From contig OX485804.1 in assembly GCA_950295325.1 (NCBI GenBank), positions 25,856,001-25,920,000 of the forward strand: DNA of 64,000 bases, read 5' to 3'. Origin of the DNA: Polytrichum commune (taxonomy: Eukaryota; Streptophyta; Polytrichopsida; Polytrichales; Polytrichaceae). The notes under the pieces are model-generated. The model was given only the letters and a program-made list of their open reading frames with translations. It was not told where the DNA came from and did not search any database. Positions 22,075 to 33,289 of the stretch are shown one piece after another; position 1 is the first letter of the stretch, and every line of letters starts with the position of its first letter. Position numbers and translations under genes: made by a program.

Positions 22075-25000
22075 ATGGTTGCGGATGGAGAGTCATTGGA
22101 TGTTGGGGTTCGCATTGGCGCTGAGTCATCTATTAGTGTAGAGGAGCATATGGAGCAAGGGTCTTCGTTGTCATGTGCTGAACCTACTGGGCTTACACTA
22201 GGTAGTGGCGAACCGCAGATACCCGGGATGACACTCACCGGCTCACCACCAGAATCAGATGTGGGTGTTCGTGTAATGAAGTATCGGATTCGTCACAATT
22301 TAAAAAAAGATAGTTTTTCAGTTGTTGAGGGCATAAGGATACAACCGGTCGAAAAGTCCTTTATGAGAATCCCCCTCTGCAGGTTGATTCACATGCCATT
22401 GGTTCGGCCAACTCTTCGCAGCGACGTTACAAAATTCATGGCAGCATTTCAATTTGGATACCGAGCTGGGTCTGCCACTTTTTATGTGTCTACTGCAAAT
22501 GAGAGTGGAGAGAATCGATTCATTTCTGCCAAAGACAGGCGTGAATGGGGAGAGCTATGGAATGCAGAAAATGATAAGTTTGAGTCTTTTTTACGCTCGG
22601 ATAAGGACTTGATGAGCCTTAGTGGATGCGTGTTCTTTGTATATGATGGTAATCACAGCTTGCTAGCGTGGAAGGAGTGTATTGAAACAGATCACAAAGA
22701 CGATGCACTTTGGTACGAGAAGCATGGTTGCCCAGAATGTGTCATCCTCGACACAACGGGTGGGCGTGGAGACATCCTTAATGCAATGCACGACATAAAC
22801 AAGTAAGTTTGTTATTTTTTTGAACATTTTTTCCTTCATTTTTTTATTTTCATCTAATGTCATTTATCTCAACCGCAACAGGGCTAACCAGACCGCGCAC
22901 GTTAAGACTAGCCTTGTTCACACTCTACACCGCATCCAAAAATACGGTTCGTATGATCTTAGCTACTACCAGCCATTGTTGACCGAGGAGCAATTCCAAG
23001 CGTGCAAGAGCAGAGGCCCCAAGAGCCCTTGGTACCCGCTGACCCAGGATCTTATGGTGTCCTTCATTTTCAATGTAAGTCACTCTAAATTCATCAAGCT
23101 CCTACTTTGCATTCATTATTTTTAGTCATGGTTTAACAATTTAGAATACATGTCCAGCAAGAGATAGCCGATGCGGTAGATGAGGCAGCCCAAATCTTCA
23201 AAGAGGAAGTGCCTCTAGATGAGCAGTCAGGGAAGGGGTTGAGTGATGTGTTGGACGCTGTAATTAAGAAGACGTCTGAGGAACTTGGGCACAAGTTCAA
23301 CAAACAACAGTCGATCGCAAACCCTGCCCTTGGAAAACAGTTCCTAGATGAGGTAATTTCCTTGTCATCCAATTTGGAATTATGCTTTTCGTATTGCTTG
23401 CATTCTTTGCAGCATTTTTTCAGTAAACATTCTAAAATTTACTTGGCCTTCTATTTTGATTGCATTTGTTTCAGATTACTAGGCATTATAGCGCCCACCA
23501 TTCTCAAAAGATTGAGATGACATTGGAGAAATTGCAACTCATTGCCACTGCCGTTGTCGAGCCAGAGTATAAAGTCCGTTGGCTTAAGTGGTGGAACAGT
23601 GGAAGTTTCAATCGTGAAGCTATCCGGTTTCCCAAAAGTCCTGCAAGCGAGGACAACTTGAAATCTTGGCTCAATAAAGCAGCGTTCTGGGCAGGGGTAC
23701 GTCTATCCTATTTTCTTTGCTTACCTTTCAATTCTTCATTTTGTGCCAATTCTCATGTTCGCCTTGAATTCCTTCACAGCTAGAGGATGCTACGGTCAAG
23801 GAGTTACCGGATATACTAAGTGCATTGGGTGGGCTTGACGGAGACGTGGAAGTTGATTCGTTGCCGGATTACTTGGAGAAGTGGCGAATTTGCCTTTGGG
23901 ATAAGGCGTTCATTGGTCACTTCTCAGGGTCAGATATCTATGGAAAGGGGACGTGGTGGAAGGATGTCAAAGGCGCTGACAACATTGTCAAGCGCTTAAT
24001 TTTCCGGTAAGTTAGTTGGGCCATCTTTTGTTCTCATATATATCAAACTAGTTGTTTTCTAAGTTGCTTATTGGCCTCACTCCTTGGTTGTGAAGGTACA
24101 TCAAGCACGAGCTTTTCAAGAAGAAGGCTTTGAAGAAGCTTCCTCCATTTCTGGATGCATGGTCGGATTCCTCTTCGCCCACCTTCATTTTTTCCCCGGC
24201 TCAAAAGCGCAACTTCTCCCTCCCGCATCTCCGCGAGTGTTGCTGGTACTTGGAGTGTAAGAGGACGTGGCAGCCGGATGAGGAGGCGGCCTTGAAGATT
24301 CGGCTCTCCGGTGGAGAGCCACCTTCTCAAAGCGATGAGGTTGTTCTTCTAGAGAGTCAGCTTCCGGAGGCGGATGAGGTTGTTGCGACTCTCGATGAGC
24401 CCAACACTCAGAAGTCCAAGAGGAGGAAGCGTGCGACTCAAGACCAGTCTTCACTTAAGAAGCGCGCGAGGAAGCTGAAGACTGTGGAGGATGATCCCCC
24501 TGCTTCACCTGAGGCGGCAGTTGCATCCACTGCAACTCTTAATCAAGTTCCTACTCTTTCCAGGCCGCCTCCTCCGCCCGTTCTTTCATCTGCTAGGCGT
24601 CCTCCAGTTGTTTCAGAATGCATCTTGAATGCCTCTATTCTTCATCAACGTCGTCATTTTCAGGATGTTTCCAACTTCATTCTTTCTCTTCCACCCTCCT
24701 CTCCGCGGAGAGCTCTAGGCGTTGCGAGGTCAGATGTGGGCATGGCTGATCTTGTCATTGCCGACCTCCCGGAGAACCTGCCGGTACCCAATGTCTCCGA
24801 TCCTTCCTATAGTGTGCCTTCCTGGAATGCATTGGATTCCGATTTTATTGGTGAACTCTTCGATTTCGCGGACGACATCCTGCATAACGATGGAGCTCTC
24901 CTCCTCTTTCATCCAAATGACAATGGTGATTTCAGGGAGAGCATTGAAGATCACTTCGCTGCTTTTGGGTTCACGATCTTCAAGGAGTGGTTGGGAGTCA

Positions 25001-26006
25001 ACCGTCTTTGCCTACATTCAGCTAAGCATAAGGACAAGACCACCAACCTCTTCCAAGTTGTACTACTTGTTCGTGCCACGAAAACAATTGGATCCGACCT
25101 TGATAAGCGGCCCCGGCACTCGTCATTTCGCCTTCGCGATGCCAATGAGCTCAAGGCTCTTGGCATTGAGCTCGACATGGATGATGCGATTATGAATTAT
25201 ACCGCAACTCCTCTCATGGATGGCTCCAAAGCTTGGCGTGGTCCCCGGGAGAAAGATATTTCTTTCATGTCCTCCTTGATCATGGCCACTACGGACATTG
25301 GACAGGTTGTGGTGGACGTTAATGCAGGCGTTGGTATGTCCTAATTCACTTGCCAACATATCCTAGTTTTCAATTTCTAAGTTTGTTTTTTTTTCCTTTG
25401 CTAACCTTTCCTCCGCAACAGGGACTTCTATCCATGCATGCAGGCAGCTTGGGCGCCATATCGTTGCTCTTGAGGAGGACGAGGACACCTTCAACCGTGT
25501 CCTTAAGCCACTTAAGAGTGTTTAGCCTGCGGTGAAGGCTCCATCCATTGTTGTTGCTTCCACGCAGGCTTCACAAGGCACGCAGAAGAGGCCGCCGGCC
25601 TTGAAGCGATCGAGGCCAGAGCCCTCGCAGTAAGTGAGTATGATGACCTTCTTCGCTTATTTTCTTTGTCCATTCAGCTTTTACACTTTCCATCCTCTTT
25701 CTTACATTTATCGTGTTTTTTTTCAGACTTGGCGTTGGAGCGGATGTGTTGGGTACTCCCACCATGGGATTCACATTGCCTATCTATGCCCATGATATGG
25801 CGATGGCACTAGCAGCACAACCTTCTCCTACCGAAGCTAGTACCCCGTCTCCACGTTATGACCCCCGTGCCTTAGACTTCTTCGAGCATTCTGCGGAGGT
25901 GGATAATGAGTGCCATAGCTTAGATTCCACTTCAGATGAGGGCGGCCATGAGGGTAGTATCTTTGGAAGTAGGGAATCTAGTAGTGACGACCTCATGGTT
26001 GATTGA
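22075..26006 (+). CDS. ParB-like domain plus N6/N4 DNA methyltransferase-like protein (eight exons, one in-frame stop)
   Basis: Exons 22075-22802, 22882-23074, 23158-23352, 23475-23696, 23780-24006, 24096-25333, 25422-25629 and 25727-26006 join in frame at GT-AG sites with short introns (79-122 bp), 1,096 codons plus stop. Residues about 110-260 resemble a ParB/sulfiredoxin-type domain: RIPLCRLIHMPLVRP, then FFVYDGNHSLLAWKE, then an INKAN segment. A bipartite nuclear signal (KSKRRKR and KKRARKLK) is in exon 6. The C-terminal half looks like a permuted DNA methyltransferase: ADLVIADLPENLP in the place of motif IV (usually DPPY), a FHPND-to-VVLLVRA middle, then motif I VVDVNAGVGTS and LGRHIVALEED across the exon 6-7 junction. 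A TAG at 25523-25525 interrupts frame 36 codons after motif I begins, though coding character continues to 26006. Start chosen as the first Met after an acceptor-like site at 22062; an upstream exon is possible. Function is inferred from motifs only. Confidence 0.72.
25523..25525 (+). other. In-frame TAG in exon 7 of the methyltransferase-like gene
   Basis: It follows VLKPLKSV and precedes PAVKAPSIVV in the same frame. Sequence downstream keeps protein-like composition, ends at a clean GTAAGT donor (25630) and joins in phase to exon 8, which ends with an acidic tail and TGA. Either this allele is truncated just after the methyltransferase fold or the stop is an error, is spliced out or is read through. 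Confidence 0.7.
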
Positions 26007-26339
26007 TTTTGGGTTTGATTGATTTGTTGGTTTGATTTATCGGTATTTGGATTTATAAAGTGTTGTGTGGATTTCAATATTCCAATTATCTCATTGAATG
26101 CATCTTTTCGTTGTTTTCAAATCACGCTTCACTTGGTGGTCGTCATACTCCAAAGAGAATTTAGTCCACCATCTTCTCACAATCTTAACCGCTAGTCACA
26201 AAACAATGTAGCATCCACCCACTCCAATAAAAAGTTGTTGCCTCACACACCTCCTCCTTGTTTCCTTGAATCATAAGTATTCAATAATACTTGTTGCACA
26301 CCACCCAACACACTCCAATTCATACTACCCGCATTGCAT
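26007..26339. other. 3' flank of the methyltransferase-like gene
   Basis: AT-rich, presumably 3' UTR and intergenic DNA. AATAAAA occurs near 26225. Nothing else is recognised. Confidence 0.35.
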
Positions 26340-26349
26340 TCTTCATTTT

Positions 26350-26785
26350 TGTTCACCATCTATAATGTTCACCCTCAAATGTTCACCCTCTATAAATGTT
26401 AACCCTCGGGAGTGGATCGAACTTTACATGTATAAAGGTGTTAACAGTTAACAATTATAAAATTACTTCTTTGAGCAATATACAAATCTTAACATATCCT
26501 AACTATAAGCAATTGTGAAGAGTAATTGTGAGAGAATACCATACACAAAATTGCAAACCCAATCAAAACTTTATTCAATATCAAGTTTACAAATCATGGG
26601 TGAATTATGAATGTATTTCAGTCGTTAACATTTATAGAGTCAAATTTACAAAGAAGGGAACACCGTTTTGTTAACAATTAACAGGTTTAACATTTATAGT
26701 GTGCAATATGTAGGGAGTAGAATAAAGTGAACGTTTGGAAATGGTTAACACTTATAGGTGTAACAGTAATAGAGGGTGGACTGTA
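26350..26785. mobile_element. Possible Tc1/mariner (pogo-like) MITE remnant
   Basis: The right side ends TAATAGAGGGTGGACTG followed by TA, which in reverse reads CAGTCCACCCTCTATTA, similar to pogo-type termini with a TA target. The left side has CACCCTCTATAAATGTTAACC (about 26384-26404) in the opposite orientation. GTTAACATTTATAG-like motifs recur inside in both orientations. The left end is not clean, so the call is tentative. Confidence 0.35.
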
Positions 26786-27069
26786 TGTGGAGAATTTTTT
26801 TCGCCAACCTCCTTCGTGTCACGTTCAAATAGTAAATATTATTTAATTTACCGTAATATAAAATATAGTACACCAGTTTGGTAATTATAATTGTGATGTC
26901 ATAGTGATGTAAGCCCTAATTTTGTATTTTATTTTAATATTTCTATGTTTCAAAAATCTATTAACTTTATGAATAGGGAAATGCTACTTTATTTCCACGG
27001 TAATAGAGTCCATAACTCTCCAAAGTTTCTAAAAATAGTTCAACCTTTTTCCCTCAATCCCGCGGTTAT
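26786..27069. other. AT-rich spacer
   Basis: No gene, RNA or repeat terminus recognised. Confidence 0.4.
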
Positions 27070-27345
27070 AGGTGCAGTTTCTCTCTCATTTCATGTCTCA
27101 AATTGAATTCTCCGCTCTTCGGTCTTCGCTCTCCGCTCGCATACTAACTTTCCCCGGTTAGCCTAGGGGGCTAGGTAGGGGCTAACCTAGGGGGGCTAGC
27201 TGGGGGGGAAGGAGGAGGAAGGGGGAAGGATGAAGGATGAAGAAGAGGGGGGAGGCGGGGGAGGCCCGCTACCGGCCACCGCCGAACCCCAGGCACAGCA
27301 GAGGGGTTGGCCAAGGGCTTCAGCTCTTGGAGTTGGCTTCTTCGC
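27070..27345. repeat. GC-rich dispersed repeat, inverted relative of 15.5 kb
   Basis: CTCTCCGCTCGCATAC followed by GGTTAGCCTAGGGGGCTAGG and purine-rich GGAGGAAGGGGGAAGG. See the entry at 15456. No coding frame. Confidence 0.4.
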
Positions 27346-29689
27346 CTCTCCCTAAAATTTTATTATGAATTTTTTCTAATGAATTTTTCCCTAAATTGGA
27401 ATCGAGAATGTTCTTCACAAGGTCAATGATGTGAATTCACGTTTGCAAGAAAACAAATGACAAGAAATTCCGTGAACCAAACCATAATCCAATAATCCAT
27501 CACCACAATTCACCTTGATGTGGCATTCACAAACAAACATTCTTCTTTTTGTTACTCCGCAAATCCGCGGTGTTCTTCGCTCCGACACTCGTTGTCCTCA
27601 TGCCCTCCCTTGCACGTCATATTTCAAGGAATAAAGAAGAAAAATGAAAAATGAAGCATGTTTACCAAGTGAGAAGGAAAAGAATCAAATCCTTACAAAA
27701 GCTTTAATTCTCTCTTCAAATGCACACAATGAGTCAAGCTATCTCTTACTTCATCACAGGAGAATCCAAGAGTGTAAGAAAGGGGAGAAGAAATCAAGAT
27801 TTATTGCAAAAACATGCAATCTTCACCTCACATAAGCTCTAACCACACACTCACTCACGAGACTTGATTTGGCAAGAATGCCAAGCCAAGGAAGAGGTTC
27901 ATCACTTAGGAGCCTTCATCTCCACATCTAAGATTCATCCATCCAAATCTAAATGAATAAAACCCAACGGATAAGATACAGCCACCTACGCCGCATGCCG
28001 TGACAGTCACATTAATAAGTTTTTGGTTTTTATTGGGTATATAAATTCCCAATCGTGACCTTTGGAGCCTAATGATTTGAAATTATGAGTTTGAAGTAAT
28101 CACTCTTAAAATGGCAGTAAGGCATTTTCACCCCTCTATAAAATATTATAGATTCTCACATGTTACTTCGGCCAAAACACAAGATGAGACATTCATTTTG
28201 TGGAGTGGGTTTTTGCAAAAAGAGATTTAGTCATATGTCAAATCAAATTATATGAGATAAAACAAAATTAAATACAATAGAAATGTGTTAAAAACAAGCA
28301 ACTAGTTGCAAGAGTGCTATACATTTTTATTATCCTACATACATGGCCAATTATTGGTCGGTGGACCCACCAAGGTCAAACTTTGGCGCCTTCTAGAGAT
28401 CATTTGAAATCAACAGTCATTTATAATTAAACTCCAATTAAAAAATGATTTGCTAACACTCACGCTTCCAAATCATATCACAAACATGGATGGTGCTGAT
28501 TGACTACCACACTTTTGGCTCGTTTCATATATCATAACTAATTCTCTTCCATCGAGGCAAAGCCTTCAAACAACATCATTTGTTAAATGAAGATAGTGGA
28601 AGAAAAAATAAATCAACACAGGCATCCAACAATCATAAACCCATGTTGGACTCGTCTTGATCTAGTGAAAAAAAAACACATAGCTTAAGTTCTAACCCAA
28701 GAAGTTCAAGAAGACTAAAGTCAACTCTAATATAGAGTAGAGCTATCAATTTGTTTGTTTTTGTTTTATCGATTTATTGGCATATTATTTGGGATAGATG
28801 CACTATGGAGATTGCCTTCTAATGGTAGTAGGGCCCGGGTAAAGCATGTCATAACATAATGGATAAGGTTTGGTGAAGCTCAATGGAAACTTAATAGAAT
28901 CTCCAATTACATATGATAAGAGCTAGTAATTCAAAATAATCATTCTTTAAATATCGTTTTAGGACAGAGCCTCTTGTGGCAAAGCCACTTGTCCTTGTAT
29001 TTCCTCACCCACAAGTTTGTTCATGAATGCATGTATGCAAATGAATATGGAGACTACTCTCGGGGGGATCACACCCCCATTACATTTTGTAACCACGTGC
29101 GATAATGGGGTATTTAATGGGGGGATATTTATGCACCTTTCAATATTTTTTCCCTCCCTATTTGTAGATATAAAGCTACTTTGACTTATTTTTTAGCACC
29201 CTATATTTATTTGTAATTATTTAGAGAGGTTAATTGTTGGCACCATATTTTTTTAATAAATCGTAAAGTACCAAATAATGAACGGAATACTATAGCATTA
29301 CAAAATCGTCTATGTGAGCAACAAACGTTCCATATCATCTATCTTATCATTCAATCGGTCTCAATTAGGTCTACCAATGCTAAACCATTCAATGTGCCAT
29401 TTAAGACACAACCAATAGCACTTGGATACTAGTTAAAATGTTACCAATCAACATGGAGATAACAAAATGTACAAGCTAACATAGACAAGTTGTAAACGCG
29501 GATAGAAAAAAACAAGAAATACAATCAATTGTCACAAGATATGACATTTTACACAACTATCTACTCCCAAAAATAAAATATTGCATTCAAATGAAAGAAA
29601 GCTAAATACAAAAATTGAAAACATTTACATTAATTGTGTTCACAAACACATTCAACCTTGTAACAAATATTTATAATGTGAAGGGTTAG
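27346..29689. other. Gene-free AT-rich stretch
   Basis: About 2.3 kb with no recognisable protein, RNA gene or clear transposon ends. The only frame of note (27644-27835, 63 codons) has no recognisable features. Confidence 0.45.
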
Positions 29690-29732
29690 AATATAACTAT
29701 GCACCCTCCAATACAAAGAAGAAGAAAAACTT

Positions 29733-29751
29733 CGGTCTCCGGAGGAGACCG
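29733..29751 (-). other. Perfect 8-bp hairpin in the retrotransposon 3' region
   Basis: CGGTCTCC (29733-29740), loop GGA, GGAGACCG (29744-29751). It lies between the structured module and a CTT-rich tail in RNA sense. Terminal hairpins of this kind can be recognised by LINE reverse transcriptases when priming on the 3' UTR; that role is inferred here. Confidence 0.6.
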
Positions 29752-29762
29752 TCGTGAATTAA

Positions 29763-29849
29763 GTGTCTGTTCGATCCACCCCCAATCCGATGCCCTCAGG
29801 ACAAAGGTATGGAAGTACAGATCTACTCCTCCCTTTCGAGAGTAGACAC
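29763..29849 (-). ncRNA. Structured module in the retrotransposon 3' UTR
   Basis: In RNA sense an outer stem GUGUCU/AGACAC (29844-29849 with 29763-29768) encloses a GNRA-tetraloop hairpin CUCUC-GAAA-GGGAG (29829-29842) and the conserved strings UGUCCUGAGG and UCGAAC. The solitary relative at 7479-7564 has AUGCCC/GGGCAU and ACCCC-GAGA-GGGGU in the same places, so both stems change bases while keeping pairing. It lies about 57-143 bases after the ORF2 stop. Likely a recognition structure for reverse transcription; a ribozyme is not excluded but no catalytic core is recognised. Confidence 0.6.
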
Positions 29850-29905
29850 TATAGTCACCAGTCACCAGTAACAAGGACCATAATGGTTGGTTTTAATGGT
29901 TTTAT

Positions 29906-30600
29906 CTATGGGGGGTCTAGTGTTTGGGGTAGCGGTTGGTGGTTTTCTATTCTTCTTTTGTGGAGGAGGATAGACATGGCATATTTTATAGCGATAGTAT
30001 TGATGTTTTTGAAGGTATTTTTAATGGTAGGCATAGGTATTTTAAATTTATTTTTGAGTGACTTCATTGATGGAATGTGGGTAGTGGCTCTGGCGCCTGC
30101 AGTGATTATAATAAGGGGGTCGGTTTTCCATCCTCTAGCAGCGATACTATCGATTAATGGTCTGTATTTGTTATTTTTTGCTTCGAGTGTTTCTGGTGAG
30201 AATCTATCATTACAATATGTGAATTCGATGAATTGTATGGTGAGGTTGGGGTTTATGTTTGTGGGGGGGGGTCGTTTTGGTATGGTAATCCTCTAACACA
30301 AAGGATGTCAGGTCTAAATCTGGAGTTACAATGGCATCTTTGAATACCGCATGTGCAAGGGAGTAGCCAATTGGGAACAGTGTTTTCTTGGGGTGTGTTA
30401 TTGAAGGTGCCAGCATTCATGAGAATATAACATCGGGATTTTTCGGATGAGATTAGTAGTTTCCTAATTTCCCATACTGCTTTGTTGTGTCTGTTGACGT
30501 GGAGTGAATGTATATGTTGTTGTTTACACGTAAGTAGTACATGTAACCATGTATCCGGCTCGTATGAATTGCAGATGGGGCATGTGATAGATGGATATGT
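29906..30600 (-). pseudogene. CCHC finger and restriction-like endonuclease domain of ORF2
   Basis: CPIC, then H and C spaced as in R2-type elements (C-x2-C-x9-H-x4-C, about 30520-30585), then a RHN motif. PD of RFRPDILCVRG (PDI at 30304-30312) starts the nuclease-like core. The frame stops after the nine-base C run near 30262-30270; one base of shift there opens a continuation with IEFTYCNDRFSPE, a K-x2-KY motif and IAARGWKTDPLIIITAG, ending at 29906. PD, then E/D, then K matches the PD-(D/E)xK layout of restriction-like endonucleases of early-branching LINEs. The family match is by motif only. Confidence 0.65.
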
Positions 30601-30949
30601 TTGTCTACCGAAGAACAGTTGTTTTCGAGCATTTCCCATATAAGTTCCGGTTCGGAATTTGATGAGGCATGATTTTTGTTTATCTGAGATTTCTGGGTTT
30701 TCCCAAAATTCATTAGATAATTCTTTGTCTATTTCTGCGTTCCCTGTCCATTTGTACATGTTAGGAGTTTGTGTGGCCATGTTTTCCAAGTTATTTTCTC
30801 TATCATATTTTATAATTTGCTTTTCTAAGAATCTAACGGGGCCTTTGTCAGGGACGTCCTCCATTGAGGCCCAAACGTCCTTTTGGTAGTAGTATGGGGT
30901 AGCATGGGCATGCTCATGTGGGTGAATGGCAATTATGTGCTCTAGTTCT

Positions 30950-31370
30950 AGCCCTTCTTTTGCCAATTTATCTGCTTGTTCGTTGCCGTAAATGTTGATG
31001 TGTGCTCTGACTTTGTATAGTGTGATTGGTTGTGTCCGGTTTTGAAGTAGTTGTACCATGGTGGCGAGGGTGATTTGGTTGCGGTGGCTATTGTGAAGTG
31101 TGGGGTGTTTAATTTGTGTGTTAAGTAAGTATAATACATTGAGACTGTCGGTAAATATGTATGCAAGTTCGTTTGGATATAGCGTATTAATGATTGTTAG
31201 TGTTTCATGTATGGCTATCATTTCTGCTCTTAGTATGTTTTGGAGTCCATGTAGTCTTTTGGAGATGTTAAGGCCCTTGGGGCTGTAGATTCCATAGCCA
31301 GCTCTTTCTCTTCTCCATACTCCAGGGTTAATTTCTTTGGGTTTCATAAAAGAACCGTCTGTATAGTAGC
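30950..31370 (-). pseudogene. RNase H domain of ORF2
   Basis: All four acidic catalytic positions are visible in order: YTDGSF (D), LRAEMIAIHE (E), FTDSLNVL (D) and GNEQADKLAKEG (D). It sits C-terminal to the reverse transcriptase, as in LINE clades that keep RNase H. The stretch from about 31779 to the C run at 30262 is continuously open, the longest intact piece of ORF2 besides the N-terminal one. Confidence 0.88.
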
Positions 31371-33289
31371 TGAATTGTGGATGGAATTTTAATGGTAAGT
31401 TAGTTTGATAATTAGGGAGTTGTGGAATAGGTATGATATTGTTATTGGGTGTGTTTGGATAGTTAGATTTAGCCCATTTTTTGCTAGGTTTAACGGCGGT
31501 ATTTAAGGGGGTGGGTGGAGCAATTTGTGTGTGAATTTGTAATATTTGGAGGTTATTTGCTATGTTGGTGAGTTGATTCATTTGTTCGTAGGTACCTATG
31601 TGATTATTTTGGTGGTGGATACAAAGTATTCGTAATGTTGATAATTCTTTCCTCGTGATATTGAGTTCGGGGGGAATTGTGGGTTCTTCGTATGTGATGG
31701 TGTCTGCTGCAAAGTGGGCAATGATGTGTGTGTCCAAGAATGGGCCGGTGTATGGGTTAAAGTTATGGTACCAGTCCATATCTTTTGAAATAAGTATAGT
31801 GATTGTATTTGGGTCGTGTTTGGCTGCAATGCGGGCCCAATGGATGGCTTGTTGTAAGTCTGTTGCGTTATGGGGGTGGGCGTAACCAATTCCCTTCCAT
31901 TTTTTATCAAATGCTTTCCCTAGAGATCCAAATATTCTATCCCTAGAGAATGGTGAGATGGAATTGGGTGAATTGTGTGGGGCAAGTAACTGGGGATGAG
32001 AAGTATGAATGGTTGATATTGAATGTTGTAATTAGGAAATCTAGTATAGGAGTTGGTATTGTATATTGGGCACGTTTAAGTGGGTCATTTTTTGGAATAC
32101 GGTATTTATACCTTTGGTATAGCCACACGATTTCTGTTTCAAATGATTGGGTAGGTGGTTCTAGACCATGTGGGGTGTCTTTCGCTTGATGATATTGTTT
32201 CCATAACCACAATAATCTAGTTTTTGGGATGGTAATGAGGTGCCGACCGTTGTCTTCATATATGTGAGCGACGTCGAATTGTGTTTGGATAGTGTTAGTA
32301 TTTGTTTCGATGTCACTCTCTGGGTTGCATTCATTAATGGAGATATATGCCAATGGGATAATTGTGGCAGGGATAACGTATCTAGTGTCTCGTTGTTGTT
32401 CTATGGAGAAGTGTGCATTGATGATGTTCGAAAAGTGTTTGTGTTGTCTTTTCGTATAATATTGGGTAAGTAGTTCGGTATTGTGTCGACTAGAATATGC
32501 GTCACAATAGGGGAATAAATCTCTTTGGGTGCGCCATTTGTTGTATATATTATTATTTGGAGTAATCCATTGGCATAGATATGATGTGTCTTTTCTTTGT
32601 ATCCCATTAGAATCTGTGAGTTGTTGTTGTTTATGGTCAAGTATTGTGTGTATGGGAAAATGACGGGGATTGTTAAGCATAGTGTTCAGAGGTGGTGGTA
32701 GGTGAGGGTTAGGGGGGTTCGGAGGGTGTATAGGGGGTGTTGGGTAATGAGGGAGGATGGTATGATTTATTATTGTGTAATCATTCTTTAGGGTTCGTGG
32801 GGTAGTGGTATGGGCATGGTAGGTGACATTCTTGGTGACATGAAGGTTGACAAAATAGTTGGTTCGCGATGTTTAATGCACTCTTGATGAGTTTTGTAGG
32901 ATTGGAGTGGTATATTTGAAAGTCATCCGGGCTCATTAAGGTGGTGCCATTAGGCATGATTATTTGTTCTAATCTTATTATATTGTGCAGTAGGAGTTTT
33001 TGTAATAATTTGAGTGAAGTGTTGGGGTTTAGGCCCTGTAGATTTTGTGTTTATTTCAACCATGCGGGTTCAAGTGGGAATGGATTTAATAGGAAGCTAT
33101 CAATTGTACTTTTTAGATGGACTCCGGCTTCATGTTTGAGTAGGAATAACGTTCTAGTAACAGCTGATCTAACGCAGTGATGGTATTTAATGCGGGTTAT
33201 TTCTTTGGAACCTCCAAATTTTGCAAGTATAAATTGTATTAAACCATAATAGATTTTACCGAGTCTACCTTTGTCATTGAGGGCATTTT

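Noticed and set aside
29763-29849. Hammerhead ribozyme in the 3' module
   Set aside because: The solitary copy has CUGAGGA and both have GAA, but the other copy lacks the invariant A9, stem II is not convincing and the cleavage-site pair does not fit.
29763-30296. Plus-strand 177-codon hydrophobic frame
   Set aside because: It is antisense to the restriction-like endonuclease region and 3' UTR of the retrotransposon; the minus-strand reading has recognisable motifs.
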